Assembly (NCBI GenBank): GCA_028583605.1
Contig: CM053328.1
Coordinates: 13,691,086-13,755,085, forward strand
Length of the DNA stretch: 64,000 bases
DNA from: Dastarcus helophoroides
Lineage: Eukaryota > Arthropoda > Insecta > Coleoptera > Bothrideridae
Direction of reading: 5' to 3'
Both the position numbers and the translations under genes were made by a program. The notes beneath the pieces were generated by a model. The model was not told the origin of the DNA. It ran no database searches and was given only the letters and a program-made list of their open reading frames with translations. Of the stretch, positions 46,697 through 57,502 are shown piece after piece; the first letter of the stretch is position 1, and every line of letters begins with the position of its first letter.

Positions 46697-46826
46697 TGAG
46701 TTGAAATACAAATCTTGTTCCCTGAAACCAAGAAAGATTAAAAAACACAACAAAGGTTGCTCTAACCCGTTTCAATAAGCCAAGCTATCCTCTTTAGAGA
46801 GATACTACATCTTCAGAGAGAAATAC
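46697..46826 (-). repeat. dispersed ~110-bp repeat family, copy 2
   Basis: On the minus strand it reads TCTCTGAAGATG, a spacer, TTGAAACGGGTTAGAGCAAC, then TCTTGGTTTCAGGGAACAAG. It is the same family as 31106-31210 and 62121-62230. The CTGAAGA and GAAAC words flank a stretch that is a clear stem-loop in copy 3. Confidence 0.7.
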
Positions 46827-49334
46827 ACAGTTCAAAAGGCCTTGAAATGCAAGCAGCTATTTTTCCATAAACTATGTTTTTCCCATTAATCCTTACGATA
46901 TCAAAAAAAAAAACCGTTGTTTGAGTCTTAAAATTTGGAAAAAAAAACTTCGGGGAAAAAATTAATATTTACATAAAACATATTTAAATTTAAACTAAAA
47001 TTGTTGAAAAAAGTATATATGTCAAGACTAAAGTGGGAAAATGAAAATAAAAAGAAAAAAATAAAATTAAAACTTTATTTAAAATAAATTTCGAAAGAAT
47101 CTCGAATTCACAATAAACGTCTTAGCTTAAAAAAGTTAAAAATTAATAGTGCAAACTTGAGAAAAAATCAAAATTTCTAAACTTTTTCTTTAGAAAGTGT
47201 AAGTTTCTAATTCAACTCTCAGAAGAAAAATAGAGATTAAAGGTATACAAAAATCGAAATTTCTAAAAATAACCTAAAATCTTTAAAAAATCTTAATCTA
47301 TTAATGCCAAATTTGAAATTATTAAAGAAAAAATCAGTTCCAAAAAAAAAGTTTTAATACAAAATGATCGAAGTTGCGGCTAAAACTTCAAAAAAGCATT
47401 TAGATCTCTAGAAAAAATCGACATTTTACGAAATAAGTAAGAAGTAAATTTTAAGAATTAACCGTCAATAAAAAATCTAAAATTTTAAAATTATAGTTAA
47501 ACCGTAAGAATTTTTAGTGACTAAAAAAATTAAATTGGTTAATATAAAGTGCTTCAGTCGTAAGTCAGTGGGAAGAGGATCACTTACTCCCATACCCCCT
47601 CCATATCCACATCAGGCAGTAGCACTAAAATAATGGTAACAATTCTACATTTTTTTTTTAATTTATTCCTAATTTTTGAAACTCGTAGTAGTGGATTTTT
47701 ATAAAAATTTCCTGATAATCTTAATGAAATGTATTATTAATGTGTAAAAAAAAATATGAACAATTTCTCTTTTTTTTCTTTTATCCGTGTATTAGAACAT
47801 ATCTTCGAAGGTGTCATTTTAACATATTATCATATTGTCATATTGCATGTGCATTTTGCTAAAAGGGACCATGTTTATCTTTTAACTAACCTTACTTGCA
47901 ACCATTTTGTAAAATAAATTGTAAAATTTCCGAGTGATTTTAATATGTCGTTAAAAAGTGTTCACAAAGTTTCAAGCAATTTCTTTTTATTTTAATATAA
48001 AATGCATCATAATATCTTAACCTAAATAGACCTAAAATGTTAGAAAATATCCTTAGAATTTTTTAAAACTCCTATTCTCCTCTTAAAGTAGTATATTTTT
48101 AATACTTATAAAATTACTCATTGAAATGATGCATTCTTAATATTAACTAATAGTGGAATCTTAAAATGTATTTTTGTTTTAGATTTTGTTCCAATTTGAA
48201 GAAACTTTGCATTATAGAATAAGATTTCGACAAATCTTAAGACACATTCAAAGGTTTGGTCAACATTGGATTAATTTAAAAATGTTTAAATCTTTAAAAA
48301 CATTTAGATTAATACAATACAGTTCCGAAAAATTTCGAATTTTCATACGACATGTTAAACTATTTTGCAATAACATACACTTGGTTCATCTTACAAACGC
48401 GCCAGTAAATCTGCTGATCTGATTTCGTAATGCCATCCTAAAAAAAGTTCCCTGATAAAAATCCAAATTTGGCAACGTCTGTCAAGCAGATGGCGTAGGA
48501 GGCTTTGCTCTTTGAAAATTTCAAGGTAGTCAGAAAAAGTCTCGAAAAAATGACGCTTTTCTGGTGAAATACATTTAACAAGTCGTTAAGTATAACGCCT
48601 TCACTCCTGCATAGCTTCATTAATTCACAATTAAAATTCTAAGAGCAGTCAACTCTAAAAAACTTAAGGTTAACGCTAATGTGGTAAACCTTGATATTTT
48701 AAAGAATACATTTGCTTATTAAGAACCTTTCCAAAGTTTTATTTAATACGCTCTGTTTACTCTTGAAGATTTTAATGTAGTGCTTCCGTTCAGCACGAAT
48801 ATTTTAGCATCGGTTGTTTTTATTCAACTAATAGAACACGCGAAGATTTTCCAACTTAGCTTCAATTCTTTCATGTAATCAGAAGAAGTTTGCACGAAAA
48901 AATTAGTTAGAATCAAATTTTTTGTATGTTCTAGTCATTGAAAATATAACAGTATATCGTATTCCTGTTTATTACAAAAGCAGCTTTTAAGGACACAAAT
49001 AGCCACTAATATTGAATCGCTTTGCAGAAGATCAAATAATTTCCCCTCCTCTTGTGGACTTCTTTGTCGTCGTTATTTTCTGTGGTGTAGACAATTTCAC
49101 AAGACGAACACACGAACACAGAATATTCTTGCGTCCCGCGAGATTCATCACACTTTTACAAGTTTCTATTTTTCGTACTACTTCTGGCTAATTATTTCAA
49201 CCAATCAATCAAAAAAAGGTCCCCAGTTTCTACTTCTTTTAACATTTCCGCCCAACATTTTCATCTACAAAAGAGATCCTCTTGCTGCCCGCGGATATAT
49301 GATGCATTTCCAAAGTTGCTTGCAAGATCATTTG

Positions 49335-49349
49335 GGTTGGCCACCCCTG
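49335..49349. repeat. orphan hAT-like terminal repeat
   Basis: GGTTGGCCACCCCTG is the reverse complement of CAGGGGTGGCCAACC, the type of end common in hAT elements. No partner end was found upstream, so the element is truncated or the match is chance. Confidence 0.25.
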
Positions 49350-51632
49350 TTTTATACATATCATGAAATATCGTAGAATTTAAATATCCATTATTAATAT
49401 ATTGTTAATATATATTTTACTAGTCATGATTTCTTTATAAGCCGCACGACTAAATCACTATTTTGAAGTTGACAAGTCGAAATTGATAAGAAAACCAGGA
49501 AAAGTTACATAAAATGCAACAGGACAAATTTCTACATTGTTCAGGCTACAAGAACCACCAATTAAGTCTAAATAAGTGTGCATGGGCGTATGGGTTAAGT
49601 GAAATTTAATCATATCTTCCGCACGTAGAACAAAGAAGAGGAAGTCGCTTTATTTAACATGTTCTTCTATTCACTGTTAGTTTAGGTAAATTAAGTCATT
49701 TGAAATGGTATTTAGTCATAATTAAAAAATTTCCAAAGAACTGTAAAAGAATTAAAAAAAAAATTGAAATATTTTGCAGATTTTCGGATTATTCCCAAAG
49801 TTTCTTAATCTTAAGATAATTAAAGAATTTATTAAACAAAAAAACGATTGTACAAAGTATGACAGTCAAATAATATTTACGATCGAAAGGAAGATAAGCT
49901 CTAGGAGTTTTAATTGCTATTTATCCTTTTGTGCCATGTAAACATGAGTAATAACGGAGAGATGCAAAGAATTTAAAAAGTAAAATTCACCGCCTCGAGC
50001 TTTTAAGCATATTGTTACTTTTACTTTTTGAGTTTGCCTGCACAATTACTTATATCCTTTAAATGTAACTATTTCGATAACATACTGTACATTCTTGGTA
50101 AATGCAAACCAACACTGACTCATAATGTTAATTATTTCAGATAATTACCATTCAGTGCTTCTAGATCAGTTTTAGCGAACTGCACTCATGTCAGATAATA
50201 ATTTTTGGATGAACATCATTTTTTATCTACAGATCCATTATAAAAATAAAACCTAGTGTAAAGGTTTAGAACACCTCAACAAGATTTGGTCCTATATTTT
50301 TTTCTTTTTTATTTTTCAAGTTTATTACCGTTTTAATAATAATGCTACTAAGAAAAATATTACTCAAGGATGCATAGAATTTAGCTTTTTTAAGAAATGT
50401 TTGTCCACCTTACTAATTTAGTGCACTAAATTCATTTTTTTAAATTCAACAATGATGCAAAATAAAAGGGAATACATTAGATCTTTTAAGGGAAACAAAA
50501 TTGGTTTAACATGGAAAGCTTGGGCTAAAATTTTAAGTTTGTAGAAAAAAAAACAAAATATTGTTTTTAAAATCAAATTTTTGGTAAGAACAGAGACATT
50601 TTGGATTAAAATCTTAAGTCAAGAACTTTGGAAAAAATCAACAATTCAAAACTAAAATTACTGTTTGGGAAAGATGTCAAAATTTTATTTTTGTGTGAAA
50701 CTTCTGAAATCTAAATAGAAATTTCAAAGCAAAACCATTTCGAAGTTACTAGCCCAAATTACAGACAAGTCCAAATTTCGAATTTCTTTATTTGAGTGAA
50801 AAGTGTTTAATTTCGAGAAGACAAAAAAATTAAATTTTGCGCTTAGAGTCGAATTTTAAGAAGCAAATTGGAAGGTTAAAAGGAAAAGCAAATATTTGAG
50901 TAATCATGTAAAATAGCAATAAAGTTAAAATTACAGAAGAATTCTGATCAAGAAAGTTTTTTACCACCTAAATTCAAATTGATTGATCAACTTTCCAGAT
51001 TAAACTCAACATTTTGAGAGTGAGTTCTATAAGAAATCAGGAAAAGGCAATATTTCTAAATTAATAACCAAAATAGTACCAGAAAAGTCTTAATTTGCGC
51101 TTTCGCAATTTGGTGTTCAACTAATTTCTAAATTAAATGAAATTTTGGGTTTAAAATTGATTTAGGTTTGTGTTATCTTGACTTAAGATGTATACTTTTG
51201 ATGAGACCAAAATTTTTAAAAGAGAAAGTCCAGATTTCAAAGAGTACAATTAAAATGTAGAGCCTTAAATAATGTTTAAATTTAAAAAAAAAGATCAATT
51301 TTAGAAAAGTAAAATTTTGAGGCTGGAATAAAAATTTTTAAAAGAAAATCGACTACAATTTATTGACAAATTTAATGTTTATTCTACGAAATACAAGAGA
51401 AAATAAGCTTTGAGTACCATTTTAAGACATATGCTCATCCAGAAAACTGTTAATGGAGAGCTACTCTAATTTCCCAAATTGCTAGAGCAAAAAACTGAAA
51501 TTTCTTATTTGTAGTTGAATTTGGAAATTTTAAACAAAATTTGAAATTGAAATAAATCGTCATTTATAAAAAATACTTTTACTCTAAAATAAGCAGTAGA
51601 TTAGATTAGATATGATATGGGTCGGACAGGAT

Positions 51633-51760
51633 ATACAGGGTGGACTGTAAGTAATGGTAAACCGAGCAATGGTGGATTTTTCAAATAAAAATAATGTTAT
51701 TTAGCTACATTTACCTTATACCAAAAGTTGATATTAACAGAGATACAAGGTGTCAAAGTT
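51633..51760 (+). repeat. fragment of a mariner-like TIR element
   Basis: It begins TACAGGGTGGACTGTAAG and includes ACAGAGATACAAGGTGTCAA, words like those in the arms of the fold-back at 28157-30058 (GAGATACAGAGTGTCAAA) and the end of the element at 39926. No opposite end is visible. Confidence 0.3.
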
Positions 51761-53508
51761 AAAATAAAAATTTGGAATTTTGAGCAAAAGTTAATATTTG
51801 TGGAAAAAGAAAATCTTTAAAAAAATCAACCTTCGACAAAAATCAAAATTTTGAATAAGAGTTGAAATTTGCAAATAAAGGAAATTTTAAAAACGATCCA
51901 TGTTTTAAAAAAAAGTATTTCGAAAATAATCGAATTTACAAAGAAATTTTGAAAGAGTCAACATTTTGGAAAAGATGTAAATTCTGTGTTGAATTTTCAA
52001 AGCATGTGAAATTTTCAAAAAAGCAAAATTATTTAAAACAAAACTTGAGTTTATGCCAAATTTTCAAAATGTTTCAACTTTTCAAAACAAGTCAATCTTC
52101 GAAAAATAATCAAAATTTTGACTAAGAGTGGAAATTTAAAAAAAAATGAAAATTTTAGAAATGTCAATGTTTTTGAAAAAGGGTATTTTCAAAATAATCG
52201 AATTTATAAAGAAATTTTGGAAGAGTCGACATTTTAGAAAACATCTAAATTCTGTGTCAAATTTTCAAAGCATTTGAAATTTTCAAAAAGAGCTTAAGAG
52301 ACTTAATAAAAAACTAAGTATGTGTCAAATTTTCAAGATATTTGACATTTTCAAAAAAAGTCGTGAATTTCTAGAAAAAATTGAAAATTGCAACCTAGCA
52401 AATAAGTCAAGACTTAAAAACTAAATCGTAAAAGCCTTGAAATTTTTAAAATAAGTCCAAATAAGTTAATGTTAAGAATCATTAAAATTCCCGAATAAAA
52501 ATCGAAATTTTTTAAAGATGTCATTTCTAGAAAGTTAAGATTTTGAAAAAAAAGTGGGCCTCTGAAAAAGTCCAATCGAAGTTAAAATTACCAAAGCGAA
52601 AAATTTCTAATAATGAATATTTAAAAGAAGATTTTCTTAAAACAAATATACAAAAAAAAATAAAATTTTAAATAATTAAGGATTTTTTAATAATTCAAAG
52701 TGTCGAAAAACGTTTAAAGTTTCAAAATTAAGTTAAAATTTCGAGGAAAATTCGAAATTTTGGGGGTCAAAATTTGCAAAGATAATTCTGTTTTTTTAAC
52801 TCGTATAGGTCGAAAATATTCTACCTCAAAATCCCGTTTTTATCGAAATTCTTTTAAAATTTCATTTAGATAATTTCAAATTTCGAAAAGTAACCAAGTT
52901 TGTTTTAAAAAAAAATTGAATTTCAAACTAAAATTCAGAATGTTAAAAACAATAGTTAAAAAATAGTCAAGTTAATTTTCAAAGACTTATTAAGAAAAAA
53001 GGAATTTCAAAAGAATCAAAATGTAAAAGAAATTTTTTTGAATTTTGCAGGTTCAACTAAAAATGTTGAAAAACATTAAAAAATAATTGCTAAATTGGTA
53101 GCTGAATGTAAAGAAAAGCCAAAATATGTCTGTAAAAAAAGTAAAATTTCTAAAAAAAATGTTAAAATGTCTAGAGAAAAAATTCAAAACTGAAAAATTC
53201 TAGCAAAAAAACCTTGATTAAAAAAAAAGTGTGTAGCTTTAACTCGAAATTATGAGAAAAAAACAGAAACTTCAAATAAAGGTCCTAAAACTGAATATAA
53301 TAGGTCCCACAAATTTCAAGATTCATGTTGAAATTTTAGTTATTAGTAGTAGGATATCAAGACTAAATCTAAATGCAACAATTTTCTCGAAATGTAAACT
53401 TTTAACTTGAAATCCTCTGATTTCTGGTGGTAGTAAAAACCACTGATTTGAAAAAAATAAACAATAACTGCAAACATTTACAGTTTTCAGCAGTTTCTTT
53501 TCGTCCAT

Positions 53509-54240
53509 ATGCAGTTAAAGGCTCACAGGATGAATAAACATAGAATCAGCATGATATGTTATGCAGATGACGCTGCAATTGTTGCCGAAACAGAAGACAA
53601 CCTACAGCGACAGCCTTTTAAATGCTATCAAATAAGCAAACAATTTAATATGGAAATATCTACTGATAAAAAAACTAAAAGTATGACCATCACAAAAGAC
53701 CCCATCAGTCATAGAGGCAAGATACCCAATTTAAGTACATCGGTGTTAATCTCTCGAATGGACATGGCCCTCTAAATGTCTAAAGAATCAAGCAAATCAA
53801 CAAAGCAGGCGCAATATCAGACTGCCGACAAAACACCGTTTGGAACAATCAATATATGCTCCCAGACAGCAAGACCAAAATATACAAAATATGTATAAGA
53901 CCAATCATGGCATACGGAATAGAGGCACGAGAAGAAAGCAACAAGACCAAGAGTATGCTGCGAGTAGCGGAGATGACAACTTTAAAAACTATAGCAGGGA
54001 AAGACCAGAAGAGACAGAGTAAGAAACACACAGATTGAAGACGAGTACGGTACACAAAATATCGTGCGATGGGGTAGACAGAGAAGGAAACTATGGTATG
54101 CTTACGTAAACAGAATGAGAAAAGATTGATTACCACGCATCGCACTGGAAGAAAAACCAACAGGCACCCGTCCTCCCGGTAAACCACCTAAAAGATGAAA
54201 GGATAGTTGGCAGTCAACATCCCAGGAACTACAACAGGTT
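53509..54240 (+). pseudogene. non-LTR retrotransposon reverse transcriptase, 3' fragment
   Basis: The frame opens within the RT domain: RMNKHRISMICYADDAAIVA, containing the YADD catalytic box. After frame breaks it continues as KYIGVNLSNGHGPLN, INKAGAISDCRQNTVWNNQY, CIRPIMAYGIEAR and VRWGRQRRKLWYAYVNRMR. It ends in the proline-rich tail GTRPPGKPPKR and WQSTSQELQQ. This tail is characteristic of the abundant insect 'endonuclease-reverse transcriptase' LINEs. It is 5'-truncated, as is usual after incomplete reverse transcription, and carries several frameshifts. Confidence 0.85.
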
Positions 54241-55484
54241 CACAATTCCAAAATTTCATTGAGATCACTTAGAAGTTCAGAATATTTAAAGAATCAAGGA
54301 TTTCTATTTATAGTTTATTTTCTATTAATTTTGTTTCTAATAATAATTCAGGAAACAATCATTATACTGAACATCTAACAAAGACATTTGGAAATGTGAA
54401 ATACTGAGACCTACAGATACTACTACAGAAGGGAAACGCGAGGGTTTTATTGAGTGGAAAGAAGAGAAACGAGAAATCGACCTCGATCTTAAATAGTCGC
54501 ATCAATTACGCAAATATGCAATCAGTGTTCGATTGAAATAAACACACGATTAGACTCCTGTTTTGCATCCATATACCACATTTTGAATAAAATCGAAGGT
54601 TGAAGTCCGTATAAAATCTAGGGATTCCTCATTAATAATTCATGGATTTCGTATGCGTGATATCATCGAGTGTAGTGTAGTTTTCAATTATACAAGAAGC
54701 GTCAATGTCGAATTTCTCATGACTTTACTATTTTCCATGTTGTTCGCCGAGTTAATCGCTTTTATCTTGATGCATCGACTTATTAAATTAGGTTTTAATG
54801 GAGGCATTTACCGTCAGCGTTGGAATGCTCACAACTTTTGGAGGTTTGAAGTATTCTTATGTCATCAGCATCATGTTACGTTAATTGCAGAATTATTCAA
54901 ACCGAAGATATTTTAAGCTCGAGGTTGAAAAATTACACTAGCAGCTGTCCTACTGAAAATTAATGAAAAGTATCATGTTCCGTAGTGGCGATTACCAATT
55001 ACATGGGAATAAGCATCAAAAAAAAATTTTATTTGATGAAGAAATATTTTTTATTTTAGTATTTATAATAAAAACTCGATTTACACCTTAAACCTCCAAA
55101 CTAAATATTCATTTTATAATTTTTAGAAGAAACGCTGTGAATGTATTGCACGGCAAAGCGTAAATTATTAAACCAGGTGGACTAAGTAAAAATGAAGGTT
55201 AACAGGTATATAATATGTGAGTGACTTTACGTCAGTTGCTGGGGTGCGGCCGTTTATTTCTTGCGACCCAACTCAAGTAGTTCGTTTGCCTAATACCTCT
55301 TAACGACAATTACAATACAGGAAGTCGGGCGCAAGTCGCTTGCTATTGCGACAAACCGCGATCAAAAGCAAAGGTTACAAAGTGAAATTGAACCGTCGAC
55401 GGATAACGTAAACTAACTACCGAATCCTGCTAAACCAAAATGACATTTCTTACTTAAAAGATAAACTGACTTCTTCCAGGTCTA
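54241..55484. other. intergenic stretch with a composition island
   Basis: An 87-codon plus frame at 54653-54916 has one hydrophobic segment but no family match. The 55200-55440 part is clearly GC-richer, free of low-complexity repeat, and starts with promoter-like elements (separate entry). It may be the 5' exon of an unseen gene or non-coding transcript. Confidence 0.35.
55207..55236 (+). promoter_or_regulatory. candidate TATA/Inr core promoter
   Basis: TATATAA at 55207-55213 is followed about 25 nt later by TCAGT at 55232-55236, the arthropod initiator pentamer, at the expected spacing. A GC-rich stretch of about 200 bp follows. No downstream ORF of any length was identified, so the transcript is unknown. 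Confidence 0.35.
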
Positions 55485-56630
55485 CTAAAACGTTTTACCC
55501 GCCGTCATTGAGGGCTTTTTCAGGAGCAAGGAGGAAACCAAATTCAATACAGTATGACTATCAAACGAAAGACGAAATAGTTGTAGAGTGGAAGCGACAC
55601 CAGGGGTGTAGTCAATGCAAAAGTAGTCAATGCAGAAGGACACGATGACTTAGTATATCAACCACATCAGAGTCAAAAGTCTTCTGCAGAAACACTCATC
55701 GATTTCATGGTTTCACGAGAATGTGACGCTACAAAATTCGTCAAGATGGCACAGCATAAATATGACTTTCGCCTTTCTATGAATCTATAGATATTTCTCT
55801 ATAAATGTTCCCTAGTTTATCTAGAAAAGGTACCTTGGAAAATGTAGAATTTCAATTTAATCGACCTTTTCGTCGTCTGTAATTTCGTTCGAAATTCCAA
55901 ATATTTAAAGTTTAGAGACAGGCTCTATTGGTCAGCAGATCGGATAAATATCTGATGAGTTAATATCCAATGGACCGGTATCTCGTTTTTGATATTTTTT
56001 TAAGATATTTACCTTTTAATATAAATTTTTAAAAGTTCTAATTTCCTCAATTTTTTTTCAAACTTTCTAGTTTAAACTAGAAATTGTTTACTTCATACCT
56101 AAGGTTTTAAACTCCTGTTCAAATTTTCGATCATTAATTTAGCAAATTCAATTTTACTAGAAATTGTGTGTTTTTCTTAAGTTTTTCCTCAAAATATTTA
56201 ACTTTAACTGTGAGCTTTTTCATAAAAAAACGATTTTTTTTATGAAGCTCGAGTTTTTTTATTAATTTTTTTTATGTAGATTTGAAATTGTTAGATTTCC
56301 TAAAATCTATATATTAAGATGAAAATTTTGACTTTTTCTCGACATTTTGGCTTAAATCTTGAAATTTCGAATTTGGAATTTCAAAATGAAAGTAAATATT
56401 CTGATTTTAAGACGCATTCACATGAAACCATGATATGGATGAATGTTTCTGCAGCAAGACTTTTGACTGATTTAGTTGACATACCAAGTTATCGTGTTCT
56501 TCTGCATTGACTACACCCCTTCGCTTGTGCAGCTTTCACTTTATAAGTATTTGGTCTTTCGTATGGTAGTCATACTGTGTTGAATTTGGCATCCCTTACT
56601 CCTGAAGAAGCTCTCAATGAAACGTTTTAG
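55485..56630. mobile_element. 1.15-kb inverted-repeat element, related to the nested insert at 29.4 kb
   Basis: The arms at 55485-55725 and 56405-56630 are diverged inverted repeats (ends CTAAAACGTTTTACCC and reversed CTAAAACGTTTCATTG; inner words ATTCAATACAGTATGACTA and TGCAGAAACA). The right arm carries two relatives of the 37-bp unit at 29591 (GTTGACATACCAAGTTATCG and GTAGTCATACTGTGTTG), then CTCCTGAAGAAG and GAAACG. No coding sequence. Confidence 0.6.
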
Positions 56631-57203
56631 GCCCACTTTTTTCTCAAATTTTTTTTATCTAGACTTAGAATTGTTACATTTCCCAGAATCCACACAATAA
56701 GATGACAATTTCCACTTCTTTCTTGACATTTTGGCTTAAATCTTGAAATTTCGAATTTAAAATTTCAAAATAAAGTAAATTTTAAGAGGAAATTTCAAAA
56801 TTAAGGTTGAAATTTCAAGATTTTTTTAATTGAGTGTTATCACAAAATTCAAATAAAACTTCAAAATGTTAAGATTCTTCTTAAAATTTTTCAATTATAA
56901 TATTTCATATCCTCCAAAAAACTGAGATTTTATGAAAAGTTCGAATTTCTTTTTAAAATTTCAACTTTAATGATAAAAATGCTACTTTTTATCAGATTAT
57001 TTTAAGTGTCAAAGTAACAATGTTGGTTTATTTTAATAGTTAATTTTATTTTCGCAAATTTTTAACCCCAATTCTAAAATTTTAACCTTCTTATGACTAC
57101 TTCGATTTGAATCTTGAAATTTTTTTCCTCGGACTTTTGCTTTAAAACTCATTTTTTTATGAAGCTTGAGCTTTTCTAATTATCGCAATTTTTTCTCAAA
57201 CTT
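56631..57203. other. low-complexity intergenic sequence
   Basis: Degenerate AT-rich repeat. No gene or bounded element seen. Confidence 0.6.
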
Positions 57204-57502
57204 TGTAGCGTGTTACCAGTTCGATAGTTAAAATCCGTCAAATGTAAACACTTTATTTCAAACTTATTTCAGAACACAACCATTATAATTCAATTAACTA
57301 TCTGATTATCTAACTATCTGATTAACTAACTAACTGACTATCGAGGGAAAGACGACCGCGTATTTATACCGTTCTGGTTCCTAGAACGAATCTCCGTTCA
57401 CTCGAGCGAGAGGAAAAAGTCTAGAACGCCTATCTACCGTATGATTCATTCTCGCAGCCGCTTCCCATTAACAAATGTTTCTATATAGTTCCTTACACTA
57501 CA
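57204..57502 (-). mobile_element. probable solo LTR (299 bp)
   Basis: On the minus strand the block starts TGTAGTGTAAGG and ends GTAACACGCTACA, so its termini are TGTAG...CTACA. It contains a TATA box (GGTATAAATAC), then TCAGTTAGTTAGTTAATCAG as the probable start of R, and AATAAA downstream, the order expected in an LTR. It is markedly GC-richer than its surroundings. I saw no target duplication and no adjacent gag-pol, so solo LTR status is inferred. Confidence 0.55.

Larger units (their letters stand above)
42566..53508. other. gene-poor intergenic region
   Basis: No intact gene is supported. There are LINE and repeat fragments (43428-43559, 46697-46826, 49335-49349, 51633-51760). The blocks 43.9-46.4, 46.9-47.5 and 50.5-53.3 kb are the degenerate AAATTT/GTCGAAA repeat. 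The stretches 48.6-49.4 and 49.6-50.3 kb are more complex sequence without recognisable coding. A 78-codon plus frame at 48186-48422 follows a TTTTAG but matches nothing I know. Confidence 0.55.

Noticed and set aside
54653..54916. 87-codon plus frame with a hydrophobic segment
   Set aside because: No domain, no splice or promoter context, and within chance length for this sequence.
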